NCBI GenBank assembly: GCA_021031095.1
Contig: JAGFVP010000055.1
Location: 1-64,000, forward strand
Reading direction: 5' to 3'
Length of the DNA: 64,000 nucleotides
Source of the DNA: Bathelium albidoporum
Taxonomy: Eukaryota > Ascomycota > Dothideomycetes > Trypetheliales > Trypetheliaceae
Shown piece after piece: positions 33,995 through 45,798 of this stretch (position 1 is its first letter; each line of letters starts with the position of its first letter). Made by a program: the position numbers and the translations under genes. The notes beneath the pieces are model-generated. The model was given only the letters and a program-made list of their open reading frames with translations. It did no database searches and was not told the DNA's origin.

Positions 33995-35845
33995 TCAAAC
34001 TGCTGCCTTTTCATTGTGCTCCTCCCGTTCCTGCCTGTCCTTTTCCTGCTGTAACCGCTTGTGAACGTGATCGGCGGCGTGGCTAGGATGACGACCGCTC
34101 GCGTTCCCGGCGAAGCTGTTGTTCCGACTTGCCTCCCGACTGCCACCCAAGCTGCCGCGATACCCAGCGATAGAGTTACTACGGGAGCCGAGACCAGGGA
34201 GTTGGGAGACTCTACGTCCACCGCTTTCCATACGCGCATCCTGGAGTTGTTGAGCAAATGGAGATCGCTTGCGGAGAGTTGGGCCCTTCCAGTAGATGAC
34301 ATAGACAGCAACGATAAGGAGCGTTGCAATGCAGAAGAGGATGGTGGAAGCATATTCGAGATTGCGACCCTTGCTCTTGCCGATGTTGGAGAAGAATGGG
34401 GTGGCAGGGAGGGTGAGTACACCGGCGAGGAAATCACGCGACCAGCCGTTACCGCCAGTCGCAGAGGCGGAGTAGGGTCCGTAGGCACAAATCATGTAAT
34501 CGATGGTCGCCATGTAGATACTGTAATTGGCAATCCCGATAATGGCGGCAAAGATGGAGCTGCCAATCCAGTGGATCGGCGGGCCAAGGGAAGTCCACGC
34601 AAATCCAATCAGGCCAATAGGAAGGCACGGGGCAGTGAACAAGAGGAACCAAAGACGAGATTCGTACTGAGCTTGTTCGTCGTCGGGCTTGGCTAAGCGC
34701 TCCTTGATGTTGCGTTTAATCGCTGGAATGAAAAGGCCCCAGGCAATGAAGTATCCGATCAAAATAGGAATAAAGGCAAGACCAAGCTGGTAGTCCGAAA
34801 AGTTCCATTGCTTGTAGACCAGGCTGAACGATTGGATGAACATGAATACCAGCGCATCGCTGAATCCGGAAAGCAGAGAGAGCGTAAGCACGATGGGTTC
34901 TGTGAGGAACATCTTGAAAGGACGAATCCAAGTGATGAGAATTTCCTTTGCGCTAAATCGGTCTTTGAAGGGCACGAGCTCATCTGGTCCGTAGAGGTTG
35001 GGATGGGTGCCCGCCTTGCGTCGCTTCTTTGCAATCTTGTCCATCATGATCGTTGTTCGGGTCTCTGGCACGGTCAATGCATGGAGTGCTTGAACAAACC
35101 CACCAAAAATCAGCTGGACCCAGATGTTCCAACGCCAGGGCGCATATTGCTGGATGAAACCGCCAACGACAGGTCCGAGGACAGAGCCGCCCACCGACGA
35201 AAATACTATATAAGCGACGGCATACTGCTGTTGGTCCGCATCGAACAAGTCGGCAATCATACCGAGAGTGACGGAACCGCCAGCAGACGAGAGACCGCCC
35301 AGAGCTCGACCGACCAGGATGGTGCCAAAATTCTTTGCCAGAGCCACGGGCAATTGCCAGATGTTGACCAAGAACAACGAGAGCTGCAGGATGGGCCATC
35401 GACCCAGTTCCTCGCTCCATGGGGCCCACAATTCGCATCCAAACGCATAGAGTACCAAGAAGATCATGGCACCGCATCGAGCAGCTTGCTCGCTAACATG
35501 AAATTCTTCCGAAATGCCATCGAGCGCATTAGAATAGAGACTGGTGTTGAAATTCATCGAGACTTGGACGATAAAGATGACGGACAAGATCCACCATTTC
35601 TTCCATGTCGGAAAGCTAAAACCGAGCTCATCGAAACAATCCTCCTCTGTAATCTCAATCTTGTCGTAGGTTCCCGCTTTTTCGAGCTCCTGGCCGTAGT
35701 GGGAGTTGTCGGCAGCTGGGTGCCTCATGGCTGGGTCGGGGTTGGCAGTGTGCTGCGCATCGGTGGCGGTGTCGGATGAGCCCCCAGACTCCATTCGCGA
35801 TGGTTGCGCTGGTTCCGCGTACTGAGGCTCTGTGAAGCCGACCAT
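33995..35845 (-). CDS. MFS transporter, DHA1-type, 12 TM
   Basis: Single-exon gene of 616 aa. A polar N terminus of about 80 residues is followed by twelve hydrophobic helices in two groups of six, separated by a basic loop (MDKIAKKRRKAGTHPN). The helix 2-3 loop has APWSEELGRWP, matching the MFS GxxxDxxGRR-type motif. GRALGGLSSAGGSVTLGMIADLF in helices 4-5 and VGGSVLGPVVGGFI in helix 5 carry the drug:H+ antiporter motifs. The long C-terminal tail is Arg/Ser-rich and ends in a charged helix. It resembles fungal multidrug or polyamine exporters of the plasma membrane, but the substrate is not predictable. No cluster enzymes are adjacent, so a housekeeping or detoxification role is as likely as metabolite export. 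Confidence 0.88.
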   Translation of the reverse strand: MVGFTEPQYAEPAQPSRMESGGSSDTATDAQHTANPDPAMRHPAADNSHYGQELEKAGTYDKIEITEEDCFDELGFSFPTWKKWWILSVIFIVQVSMNFNTSLYSNALDGISEEFHVSEQAARCGAMIFLVLYAFGCELWAPWSEELGRWPILQLSLFLVNIWQLPVALAKNFGTILVGRALGGLSSAGGSVTLGMIADLFDADQQQYAVAYIVFSSVGGSVLGPVVGGFIQQYAPWRWNIWVQLIFGGFVQALHALTVPETRTTIMMDKIAKKRRKAGTHPNLYGPDELVPFKDRFSAKEILITWIRPFKMFLTEPIVLTLSLLSGFSDALVFMFIQSFSLVYKQWNFSDYQLGLAFIPILIGYFIAWGLFIPAIKRNIKERLAKPDDEQAQYESRLWFLLFTAPCLPIGLIGFAWTSLGPPIHWIGSSIFAAIIGIANYSIYMATIDYMICAYGPYSASATGGNGWSRDFLAGVLTLPATPFFSNIGKSKGRNLEYASTILFCIATLLIVAVYVIYWKGPTLRKRSPFAQQLQDARMESGGRRVSQLPGLGSRSNSIAGYRGSLGGSREASRNNSFAGNASGRHPSHAADHVHKRLQQEKDRQEREEHNEKAAV

Positions 35846-38483
35846 GTTGATAGTGGTGTAAATGGACTAGTAAAAACGGTGCATCTAGTGAACACAATAG
35901 AAATATCTCGATGTCTGGCTTTTCACGAGTGCTCGATATGAGAACGACAGATGCCCGTATCCCGTGAGGGCGTATCGGGGGGGTTATGTGAAGAGCAACT
36001 GGCGACTCACGCGGGCTGGCAGCTGAAGAGCAAGTGAGGAAAGAGGGATCAAGCTTTGATTTAAGAACTGGGGAGGGCGGGGACGGGTACTTCATATTAG
36101 GGTAAGGGTCACGACAACTCGGCGAACAGTAACTCATCCTTGCTCAGCCCATGTTGGGTCAGGTCTCGTGTGCCACGGTTGCAACTAATTGAGGCAACCC
36201 GCGGTTGCGATACTCCCGGCCATCTAAGGCAGCTTTTGCAGACCGTTGACGGGACTGTCGGTCAGCAGCCTGAAGCGTGCCGTCGGTGGAGCGAATCGCA
36301 CCAGCGGGCAGCAATCGCCGAATGCAGAGGGAACGCGGTGGCGGGCAGAAAGGATGGCATGCCCCTAAGAATCACGATCCTTTGTCGTCAGTGCACAGCG
36401 AAGAGCCGCGGTGTGGGCATTGTGGAGGTGTGTGCTGCGCTGCTTGCGGGGATGAGGACGGCGTGACGTCATGGGGCTGCGTTTCGGAGGCTCGGGCCCT
36501 TAGACCAAAGCAGGATAGAAGGCTCATCCTGGGCTCGCTGGCACGGCTTGCGGAGGGTAGAGTACCGGAGTACTTTCGCCCCAGATCGTTGCCAGCGCCC
36601 GCAATCGACTCAACTCTCTCCTATTGCTGTGGCCCCCTGCCCGCTCCCGCGGTCAGCCCACGCCGCGCATAAGTGTAGAAGGACGTATTGTATGCGTGCT
36701 TGACCTCGTACGTTGGATGAACGACCCCAGCTCCTGGTCACGCTGCCCTTCAACCCGCATTGAACTACCATTTACGGCCCAGGCAGCGAAGACGTCATAG
36801 GCCTGCGGGTGCTTGATATACTCGACCGTAAAAACATGGCACCGAAACGACAATGCCTCAGGATCGCAACACCAATTGGAGCCACAGAAGCTTCAGGCAC
36901 CACCAATTCTTCTGAGCTCCTGTTTTAAAACTGGCGGCATTCTGTATCTGCGATTCCGCCAAAAATGCCTTTACTGTGCTGTGTATTAGTCTGCGGCATG
37001 TTTCGCAAAACCTGTCTGCAAGGCCCACCAACACGAAACTCTATCTAATGTTGGCTTGCTCGCGTACGCTCCCGTTCCGTGCGCCTTGTAGCCGTCGTCA
37101 GCCTTGGCGCACTCCGCGTCACGTGGCAAGTCATAGTTCTCAGACCAAATTTCCTCCCGTTTCCGTAAAGGATTCGGTGGACTTCACCATTTGATTCCAC
37201 CTCGTCATCGTGAGAGACGTGCGAATGCTTTGCAATCGACACCATGATCTTGACCTCCGAAATGTGGTTTTCCCCGCGGTATTTGTCGGATCCACCCCGA
37301 CTCTAGTAGCGTACCAAAATTCAAGAGGTCAGTTGCTCTCTGGTACACACTGACATCCGGGGTTCTCCAGTATTTCCCCACTTCAGCTTACAGTCCTTAT
37401 ACAGCCTCTGACTAGAAGCCCAATAGGAAGGGTGTAGCAGCAAAAATGCTTTTTTTACTCGGACACGGAAAGTTACAGCTTACGAGTCCGCGGATGATCA
37501 ACTTCATCGCCTTCATCATCTGGACTAGCATCTATATGTTATTTCCACGGCTCCGACCTGCGGCTTTTATTCGGTAGAGTGTATTTCGAATCACGAACGT
37601 GTTCGATGGACACATTGAAAGTTCGAGAGACGAAGTCGATACCTTACATGAATTCAATTGCCAGACGCGAATACATAACGTCAAATCAACGAAAGTGAAT
37701 CCATAAACACCGAATTTTTGTGTGTTCGCCGGAAGACCCGAGTAATCGCGCAGTCTATGGGCTACAGCAGGTGGCAAAGTGAGGCTTCACCGTCCCGTGG
37801 CACTTTTATGCTCACGAACGGAGAAGCTCTCCACTTGCGTTGTGGCCAGCCGCTCCAAGTTGACGAATGAGAAAGTGAGGCAGGGTGAAAGATTAGCCAA
37901 GTCAATACTGAGGAGACTCAATCAGCCAACCAGCAAATCTTCTCGAGTCTACATTTGAGCATTAATATTGCTATAGTGTCGTCTAGAATAGTCTCAGATC
38001 GTGGTAATGCGAAGTATATCATCCGCCAGAGCGATATCTTCTGTTTCTGGGGCCAAATAGCAATGTTTGACTTCAAGATCCTTCCCTACGCTGCCTATCA
38101 CACCCGGTTATGCGGATAGCTTGTGGTCATGCCTCGGAATCTCCAGATAGCTGTCTTAGATGTTGTGCCAATGTTACTATTCATGATTACACAGCCCAAA
38201 AGAGCAGGCTGCAGGTTGCAGTACCTTGATCTTTGCCCTTCTCAGCATATGCTGGAGTGGGGTTGCTGCGACACAGCCACTGTGAGTGTGTGCCTTGCCG
38301 GCAGGCCAGCCAAGGCTGCCGCCGCGGAGGGCCAAAAGTAATTCACGATTCCGCCATTTTCCTCCGAACAAAATTTTTCTTTTCTTTCTCTAGCATTCTG
38401 TGCAGAGGCCTGTTCAAATGTGAGCAAGACTAGACGTGAACAGCGACCAGTGCTTCCCCAGATATCCATGGATCTTCGATAAC
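35846..38483. other. divergent intergenic region
   Basis: About 2.6 kb between the MFS start (minus) and the next gene (plus). Both promoters must lie here. Short frames show no conserved motif; nothing else was recognised. Confidence 0.45.
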
Positions 38484-40174
38484 ATGTCCTTTGGATTCTC
38501 CGTGGGAGATTTCATTGCCGTTTTCAAGCTTATCACCGATATCCGCAGCGTTTTGAACGGTGCTAAATCAGAATACCGAGAGCTCTTCCGGGAGCTCGAA
38601 TTGCTCCATCACGCTCTCGAGCACCTTGATCGGTTACGATGTGATGCGCCTAGTTCTTCGAATACCTTGGATTCTATCAAATACACTGCTCTCAGCTGTC
38701 GACGTCCTCTGGAAGACTTTCTGGCCAAGCTTAAGCAGTATGATAGTTCGCTTGGGGTCTGGGCAAAACCAAACCTGATCAGAAATACCACTGATAAGTT
38801 ACGGTTTGCATTCGGTCGTAAGGATGAAGCACAAAGACTCCAAAATTATCTCAGCATTCACATCAGCACATTGAATATCCTTCTGGTAGAGCATGGACTG
38901 GAAAAGATGGATATTGCAACCGGCAATGCCGAGGCAGACCGATTGCATATACGGAAGAGGCTCGAGAACACCCACGGCATCATCGAAAGAATAGGAAGCA
39001 GCATCGCAGCACAAGCATTACTTGTCCAAGCTGTAAATTCAAAGATCACGGAACTGTTCAACATCTTAGCGGGAGATCTGAAGAGCTCCTGGACCTCCCT
39101 GTGTGACACAGTTGCAAAAGTATAGTGCGTTTCCATCCCTTCGCCTTGACTAAATTAAGGTAATTCTTCTTGAAGTTACCTTGCTAAGAGGCGCCAAGTG
39201 TGTCGACTCAGCAGATCTATACCATCGTCGTAGAGTTGAAAAGTTCACTCCCTGCGGTGGATACGCGATGGACCTATTTCCAGGCACCTTGCGTAATTGA
39301 AGATGCGCTCGGCTTCAAATATCCAGTGCCCTCAGAATTCGACTACGACCTTCTCAACACAATCATTAAGCACCGCTTCCGTGAAGGGCCGGGATCTATT
39401 GATGTTAAGCTGGGCAACTACGAGCTCTTCGAGTTGAATGATCGCAGCCGTGTTCTTCCGGCTACTCAGCAGTTGCAGCCTGGGATGGCAATAACAATGG
39501 CAGTCTTCATCGGTGCACAAGAACTTACTGATGAGAGATGTCCAGTCTGGCGATGCGGTTCTCAGCTTACGACTCCAGTGCACGGAGGTGGAAGAATTTG
39601 GTTAGTACTGTTTTAATCTTCAATACATGTGATGTTATGTGCTGACAGCCTGCATTCAGTTGCGAGTGCAATGTCTGGATTGGACGCTCTCAGAAACCTC
39701 GCGATCTCCTAGATGTGTTTAGCGATACATACGGACTGCAAATGCCGCTTCAGCAGAGACACTGTCTTCGAACCAATCTGCGAGGTTATCTGCTCAAGCT
39801 CCAGGAATTTGTAGAATTCGAAATGAAACACACAGGCGCTTTTCGAAATGTGACATTAGAGCGTTTAGCACCAGGAGAGTACCAACGAAAATTGTCTCAA
39901 TTCGAGTAGGTCAATGTGGCTCCGGACTAGTTCCTCTTGTTGCTAATGCAAACTTCTTAGTAATTCTGGCTCAGTAATCGTTGGAGGTGCAATGTTCTGG
40001 GACCTAGCTGCCGGTGATCCGAATCTTCTGGCCAAATTTCCTGATCCCACTACCCACCAGTATGGATCAGATTGTCCATTTTACTTTGAAGGCCTGAAAT
40101 TTATAGCTTCCAAGCACATGCCACATTTCGTTGTATCCGCGAACGCTTCTAAAGAAGTCGATACCTTTTCATGA
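38484..40174 (+). CDS. predicted signalling protein with ubiquitin-like region
   Basis: Four exons (38484-39124, 39199-39600, 39660-39905, 39961-40174) give 500 aa in a single consistent phase. It starts MSFGFSVGDFIAVFKLI, a common N terminus of fungal NLR-like and HET-associated signalling proteins, followed by about 190 residues of amphipathic helices. From about residue 215 the STQQIYTIVVELKSSLPAVD, DALGFKYPVPSEFDYDLLNT and AGNYELFE-like (here LGNYELFELND) segments match the ubiquitin-like fold often found in these proteins. A Cys pair (WRCG, CECNVW) follows. The last exon has no recognised domain. No enzyme motif is visible, so an adaptor role in self-recognition or stress signalling is inferred from the domain pairing. 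The first donor is GTGCGT; the third intron has a CTAAT branch site. Confidence 0.7.
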
Positions 40175-40887
40175 GATATCTACCTCTTTCCCAGGCATGT
40201 CTCAGCCCTCCTTCCATTCGATTCTTCTCTGGCTCAAGGCCATCTATTCATGCGAATACATGATTTGAGATCAGCTAGATTGTTGATTTATGTGAGAGAT
40301 TGGCCAGCAGTTGCTTTTATCAGATTGTAAACTAATTGGGAAAGCGTCAAGCATATGTTGGTGATGAAGAACCATGGCGAGGACCAGATTGAAGACGATA
40401 CACTTCGTGATGTGAACTCCAAGTAGGGTTGCACCGGTCTTGATTCAAGATCTAACCATTGAAGGTATTTGCCTAAGGCTTAAGTATCCATCAACGTAGC
40501 CACCTCTGTTGTTGACTTGATTCGGTGTCTTCTTCCGTCTTTGACCCGGATATACCTACTTTCCGAAGAGTGCCACAAGAGACATTTATGTTCCGAGGTT
40601 CCCGCTTTTAGGTTGTAATGTCTTCTACCTTATGGCATGGTAGACAGACGGTGCAGCATCTGGCAGAATATGCCTACTTTCACTGGACAGCTGCAGAATG
40701 TCTATGTGAGAGACCGAGCAGAAGTCTCCCGAAACAAGTGCCGACCCCTTTGCAACCACTTAAGTTTCTGTACTTGGCCTTGCGGTTGTCTCCTAACGAC
40801 CTCTCGGACTTGATCGTAAACTTGGGCAAATCAGAGTAAGCTTTATTATGGTAGTCATTCAATATCAAAAGGCCAAGTCTCCCTGGG
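40175..40887. other. convergent intergenic region
   Basis: About 710 bp between two stop codons. One 73-codon frame (40618-40839) has no recognisable motif. Presumed 3' ends only. Confidence 0.45.
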
Positions 40888-42756
40888 TTAATCCTCGCTC
40901 ATCGGCCGTTCGTCAGTCGGATCAGGATTCCTCACGACGTGAAGGATCTCATCAAACGCCATCTTGTGCGCCGAATTCGTGGCCTCCCACGCTTGTATTG
41001 GAACCCACCCATCAGAAGGAACGTCAAGAGGACTCTTTAGGTTTTCCTTAAGCTTTTGTGCTGCTATGAAGTCATCATATTCCCTCTTTTGAACAGCCAT
41101 TTCCTTTGGTCCCGGAAGAGGATACAGATAAGTCCCTTTCAGACCAAGATCCTGCCAGTGAATTACCAATTCGATCAGCTCTTGCCTGAATACCGCTGCC
41201 CCATCTCTCCAGGTTCGGTGACAGTATCGAGAAGGACGGAGAATATTCTCGTCGAGAACCCTTGCAGACGCCAGTCTTGGAGCGAGTCCTTGTAGACAGA
41301 CCTCAAAAGCCTGTCCACATAAAGCATCAATCGTTTCGGTGGATGGATCCTCAGACGAATAATCCGGACCAGACGCCGCAAAATCTGGTGTCTCAGTGGC
41401 ATACTCAAATGCTGGCTCGATACTGGATGACCGCCAGTCAATAATGTCTGTGACTATGGTTGGATTTTCGGCGAAAACAAATATGTTTCTCTTATGTAGG
41501 TCGGCATGGTGGAGGGTTGGAGTCGCTATAGTCTGGATTCGACAATCCTTAGACAGCTCGTGAATCACATCACGACCGAAGCTCAGTAATTGTGCGTGAG
41601 TTCTCGGAGACTGCCGTGTCAATGTATCGTTGAGAGTCATCTTATAGATACTGGGAAGTCGAGAAGAGCCAGTGTCGATAAGACCATCACAGTATGTCGC
41701 AAGGTCTAACCCTGCGCAGTTTCTTAGCAATAATGTAACGCTGCTCAAGAGTGCCGAAACGAACATGGTCCCCTGTTTGGCTGAACAATGTTGTAAAACC
41801 TAGTCTTACCAACATTACAGTCCCAATATCGAGTGCCACAATGTGGTCCAATGCAAAAACCTTCAGCCAAGGTACGCTTAGCACTAGAATCGACAGGACC
41901 GTCGGTAAAATATAAGCTTCCGTAAATCGGGAAGTCGAGGGCTACCACTTGCTGAATGTTCATTGTAATGTTTTGGATGCAAGAAATGTTTTACTCTCCG
42001 GACATGGTCGGCCACATCTGATGCAATTGGATGCCCCGAGCGTGCTCTGTGATAATGTATTCAGTGCCAATGGGATTGCCAGAATGATCACTCCAGTCGT
42101 GGACTGCAAGTACTGGTGCAGTGGTCTGCTTTGGACTGTTGTACAAAAAAAGGTCAGGTGGTCCGCTATGCAGTGGAAAATAGCTGCAAACTCACGATAT
42201 CTGATGGTGGCAGCCTCAGAATTAGTGGTCAATCTCTGTGGTCCAGTTAAGCGGAAAGGCAGTCTCGCTACAACGCGCTCCCCGTTGTCGCAGGTGAAGA
42301 CGAAGACTCTGTTGAAGCCTCCTTCCTTCTTTTCACATGCTGAAGCACGGGGTGCACCGGGACACAGCTGAATGATCCTTTCACACAACTTCTTGAAGTC
42401 GAAATCAATGTAGCGCGCTTCAAGTTCCTGCTTATCTCGACGGAGCCATCGACCGGCAGTGTAGTGGTGAGGATCGATATCTCAACATTCGTCAATTTGT
42501 GCTTGGGAATGAGGGGAGAAAAAGAGTGAAGGTGTATAACCGTCTTCAGATGGGTTGGAATCAGACTGCCTGATGAAAATTGCGCAGCATGTGTAGCAAG
42601 GTTTGGCAGAGCCAAGTACTGCTGTGGACGCAGTGCGGTTCCCCTACAGACAGAGGATATAACGGAGCTGCGAACCAGGGCTGAATTGCGGACTGCCTTA
42701 TAAAGTGCCCTATCCAACACCCGGCGATATACATGATGCTGTATTGTCCTCGTCAT
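40888..42756 (-). pseudogene. AIM9: AIM9-like mitochondrial APH-fold kinase, broken
   Basis: Four exons are recognisable: 42567-42756, 42196-42480, 41765-42135 and 40888-41711. The N terminus (MTRTIQHHVYRRVLDRALYK) is basic and amphipathic like a mitochondrial presequence. Then come DPHHYTAGRWLRRDK, KKEGGFNRVFVFTC, RLTTNSEAATIRY, the catalytic HHADLHKRNIF and the metal-binding DIIDWR, as in AIM9 phosphotransferases. Two lesions break it. Exon 3 is one base short: 371 nt where phase requires 372, with a deletion near 42125-42130 where the frame should read LQSKTTAPVLAVHDW. A TAA at 41991-41993 replaces a residue that is Gln in relatives as I recall them (a CAA-to-TAA change). The remaining sequence, including catalytic residues, is well preserved, so decay is recent. 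A sequencing error could explain the indel but not both. Confidence 0.75.
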
Positions 42757-43646
42757 AGGGAATATACAATGCTCAGTTTTGAAGCGCTTTTTCACACCCT
42801 CCTCAGATGTGGGCTGAGTTGTCCGGAGATTGCAACGGAGCACAGAAGGAAGAAAGAACGCTCGCGAGGCGGCCTTGCTGGCTGTATTCGTTCAACATAA
42901 CATCCTCGATCCCCACACATGTCACTTTATTGTGGTGCTATAACTCAGGAAAGCAATAATTCGTGTTGCTAAGCTCTGTCTTGAGACACCAAATACATGT
43001 GTCAGTGGCTACCTAATGAAAGAAGGTAAGTGATCCCAGTTCCTTACAGGATGACTTGTGGTCTTCATTCAAGCCCGTAAGCCATGGTAAAGTCAGATCG
43101 CTATATTACAGGCCGTTGCGATACAAGTCCAACGTCGGCGATCTTGCGGAGGCTATTTCAAATTATTAATACAGCATCATGTTATATGCTGTCACGATAG
43201 TCAAGCCTCCGGGTACGTTTTTGGATTCCCATCACAAATGCTCCCCCATTGACAAGTCGAGACCTCGATGTCTGTTCGTAAAGTATGTCCCATTATCGGC
43301 AGATTGAGCGAAGAGGATCGGAAGCTGTTGCAGCGGCCCTCGTGCCGCGGAAGAACAGCCGATAACAAAGAACGCCGCTACTAGAATGGCGAATACCTTA
43401 ACTTGTCTCTGGACGCAAGCCGCTTGATGAACTGGGGCCCCCCTCGATGACCTATGGCAAGGCATGAATGCGGCAAGGGACCTGGACACTTTTAGGAACG
43501 TTGCATTGCATGCATTTGGTTGCATGGATCGGCGAGATGGGAAAAATCTCATGGTGATCTCTAGAATGGTCACCGAGCCGTTTCGCTCACGACGATATCC
43601 TGTGGCGACTTGAAGCCCGGGACTGCTACCGACTTCAATCATCAAC
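42757..43646. other. divergent intergenic region
   Basis: About 890 bp between the AIM9-like pseudogene and the glycoside-hydrolase-like gene. A 162-codon minus-strand frame (43232-43720) overlaps the next gene's first exon and has no family motif. Promoter sequence is presumed. Confidence 0.45.
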
Positions 43647-45475
43647 ATGGCAGCCGTGTCCAAGTCTCTGCTATTTGGCGCACTTACCTTGATTGCCGTT
43701 GGAGCGAAGGGAGCGTTCAATGCCCCTTCAGGAGTTGAGATATGGTGTGGGAAGAGCTACAGACCCGAGTGAGCAAAGCTCTATAGAGTACCATTTTTTC
43801 TAGCAATCGAGCTTACCGGAATACTAGGAATGCTTCTTTCAATCCTGGTGGATGGCTCGACGCGCCAGCAACTTCTCCTTCCCCGTTGCTCAATGTCAAA
43901 CTTTACTCGCGCATGAACATATACACGGCCGATGACCAGTCGGGATCCTTCATCGTCGACGCCTCAATCTCGAACATTCACGGAAACTCGTACTATAATA
44001 CTTCTGGCACCTTGCAGAACAATGGCAGCGTCTCTTCAGAACCCTTTACAACGCTCTACATCGACATTTCCGACGCTGACACGGGAAGCCCCCTCGTCTC
44101 GGGCTCAAATGTTACTGTGAACTCTACCGGGAATGAATTCCAATTTTCACTTGCCAATTTTACCGCTCGGACTACACCCTATAATATCGTGCTTGAAGGT
44201 GCTTCAAAAGATGGGAGTCAGACATACACTGCGACCGCGCAGCTCTACAAGCTTCCCAGTCGAACAGATGGAGGCAGTGTAACCAAGATTGATCATCTAT
44301 ACGGCGGACTCATGGTTCAGAATTACCTTGCAAATTCTACATCCTGGTCGCCGCTTTTCCCATACTCGTACTACGTCTCGTGGGACTGGCTTAGCACCAA
44401 TCTCTCCAATCTTGACACGCTCAAATCTGACGGGTACAACATCGTCCACCTCATACCCGGAGGATCTACTGCCGGAGAATATGCATTCAATATCACGCTT
44501 TTGAATCAGTTCCTTGACCGTATGGATACTCTCGAGTTGTGGCTCATGTACGACATGCGATGGACGTACCAAAACCAATCCGCTGTCGTGGAGCAGGTGA
44601 ATCGCATCAAGACGCGCAAGTCACTTCTTCTGTGGTACACAGGCGACGAGCCGGACGGAAACGGGGATCCCCTCAATGCGACCTCCATCACATATTCGCA
44701 GATCAAATCTCTTGATCCATATCATCCCGTGAGCCTCTGCCTCAACTGCTATAATTTCCACTACCAAGAGTACACCGCCGGTACCGACATCGTCATGGAA
44801 GACGTCTACCCTATCGCCGTCAACCTCAGCTATTCGACCGTCTACGGCACCGTCTGCAACACCACCTACGGCTGCTGCGGCTGCGACGACTGTTTCCTCG
44901 ATTCCCCCTTCCGCGACATCTCCGACCGCCTCGACCGCCTGGCGCTCTACGATACCTGGCTAGATACCTCGCCGCCCAAGTCCTACTGGGGCGTGCCGCA
45001 GGGCTTTGGGGCAAGCCAGTTCTGGACCCGCTATCCGACTGCAGCGGAGGAAGCCGTCATGGACGTGCTGCGCGTGAACCACGGCGCCAAGGCCCTCGTC
45101 GCCTGGACTTTTCCGACGCAGCCGGACTTGGTCACGGTGACGAGCCAGGTGGCACAGGTGTTGACGTCGGACCAGGTCACGGCGTTCTTGCTGGGTGCGA
45201 AGCCGTCAGCAGCTCGCGTGAATGCGGGCAATGGGACATTGGAGAATGCGGACGCAGCGGTGTGGGTGAAGGGAGGGCAGATGCTGGTTAGTGTTGTGAG
45301 CTTGGACTATGAAGATGTGTCAGGGTCGGTCTCAGTGGATGTGCCCGGAAACCCAAGCGCAGGTAGCAAAACTGTGCTTTGGGGTAATGGAGGGTGGACC
45401 GTTTCAAGTGGTGCTCTGGTAAAGAATGGGCTGAGCGGGCTAGAAGTTGATTTGTTCATCCTGGACGTGAGCTAA
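43647..45475 (+). CDS. secreted glycoside-hydrolase-like protein
   Basis: Two exons (43647-43768, 43828-45475) give 589 aa. A signal peptide (SLLFGALTLIAVGAKG) is followed by a mature start near AFNAPSG. An N-terminal beta-rich domain (about 40-200) precedes a barrel-like catalytic region with SYYVSWDWLSTNL, WLMYDMRWTYQNQ and LLLWYTGDEPDG. The last has the Glu of a typical GH acid/base position, which I assign tentatively. A dense Cys cluster (CNTTYGCCGCDDC) lies near residue 335, and a beta-sandwich end domain completes it. More than ten N-glycosylation sequons (NST, NVT, NFT, NIT) support secretion. No GH family number can be given from reading alone. It may act on fungal or environmental polysaccharide outside the cell. 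Confidence 0.8.
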
Positions 45476-45798
45476 TAAATGGTCCCGCGGATGACATCGG
45501 TCTCTTCATTGGCCTAGCTCTAATTCGTGTATATAATTTTAAAAGCATGCCTAATGCAAAAGCTTCCCAGGCGAGCACGAACTATTTGCTCTTTTGACGC
45601 AAGCCATCCCTCCGGGTTGCTTTCCAATCCCACAAGTTAACAGCTCATCTTGTTCAAACTGTCATCTATATCTTGTCCAAGAGTTTCCTGTGGTAGTGCT
45701 TGTGAGTTTGTGGCGTGGCCTCATAATTTCCCGTGCCTCTAGGATTCCTTGGAAAGATTTCATCAGCATCAATGTTTTTGCTCAGACCCAAGAAAACT
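45476..45798. other. convergent intergenic region
   Basis: 323 bp between the stops of the glycoside-hydrolase-like gene and the ribonuclease gene. Presumed 3' UTRs; nothing else recognised. Confidence 0.5.

Noticed and set aside
34808..35779. 323-codon plus-strand frame
   Set aside because: Antisense to the MFS transporter, without hydrophobic helices or any motif.
43232..43720. 162-codon minus-strand frame upstream of the glycoside-hydrolase-like gene
   Set aside because: Overlaps the first exon with the signal peptide and has no recognisable motif.
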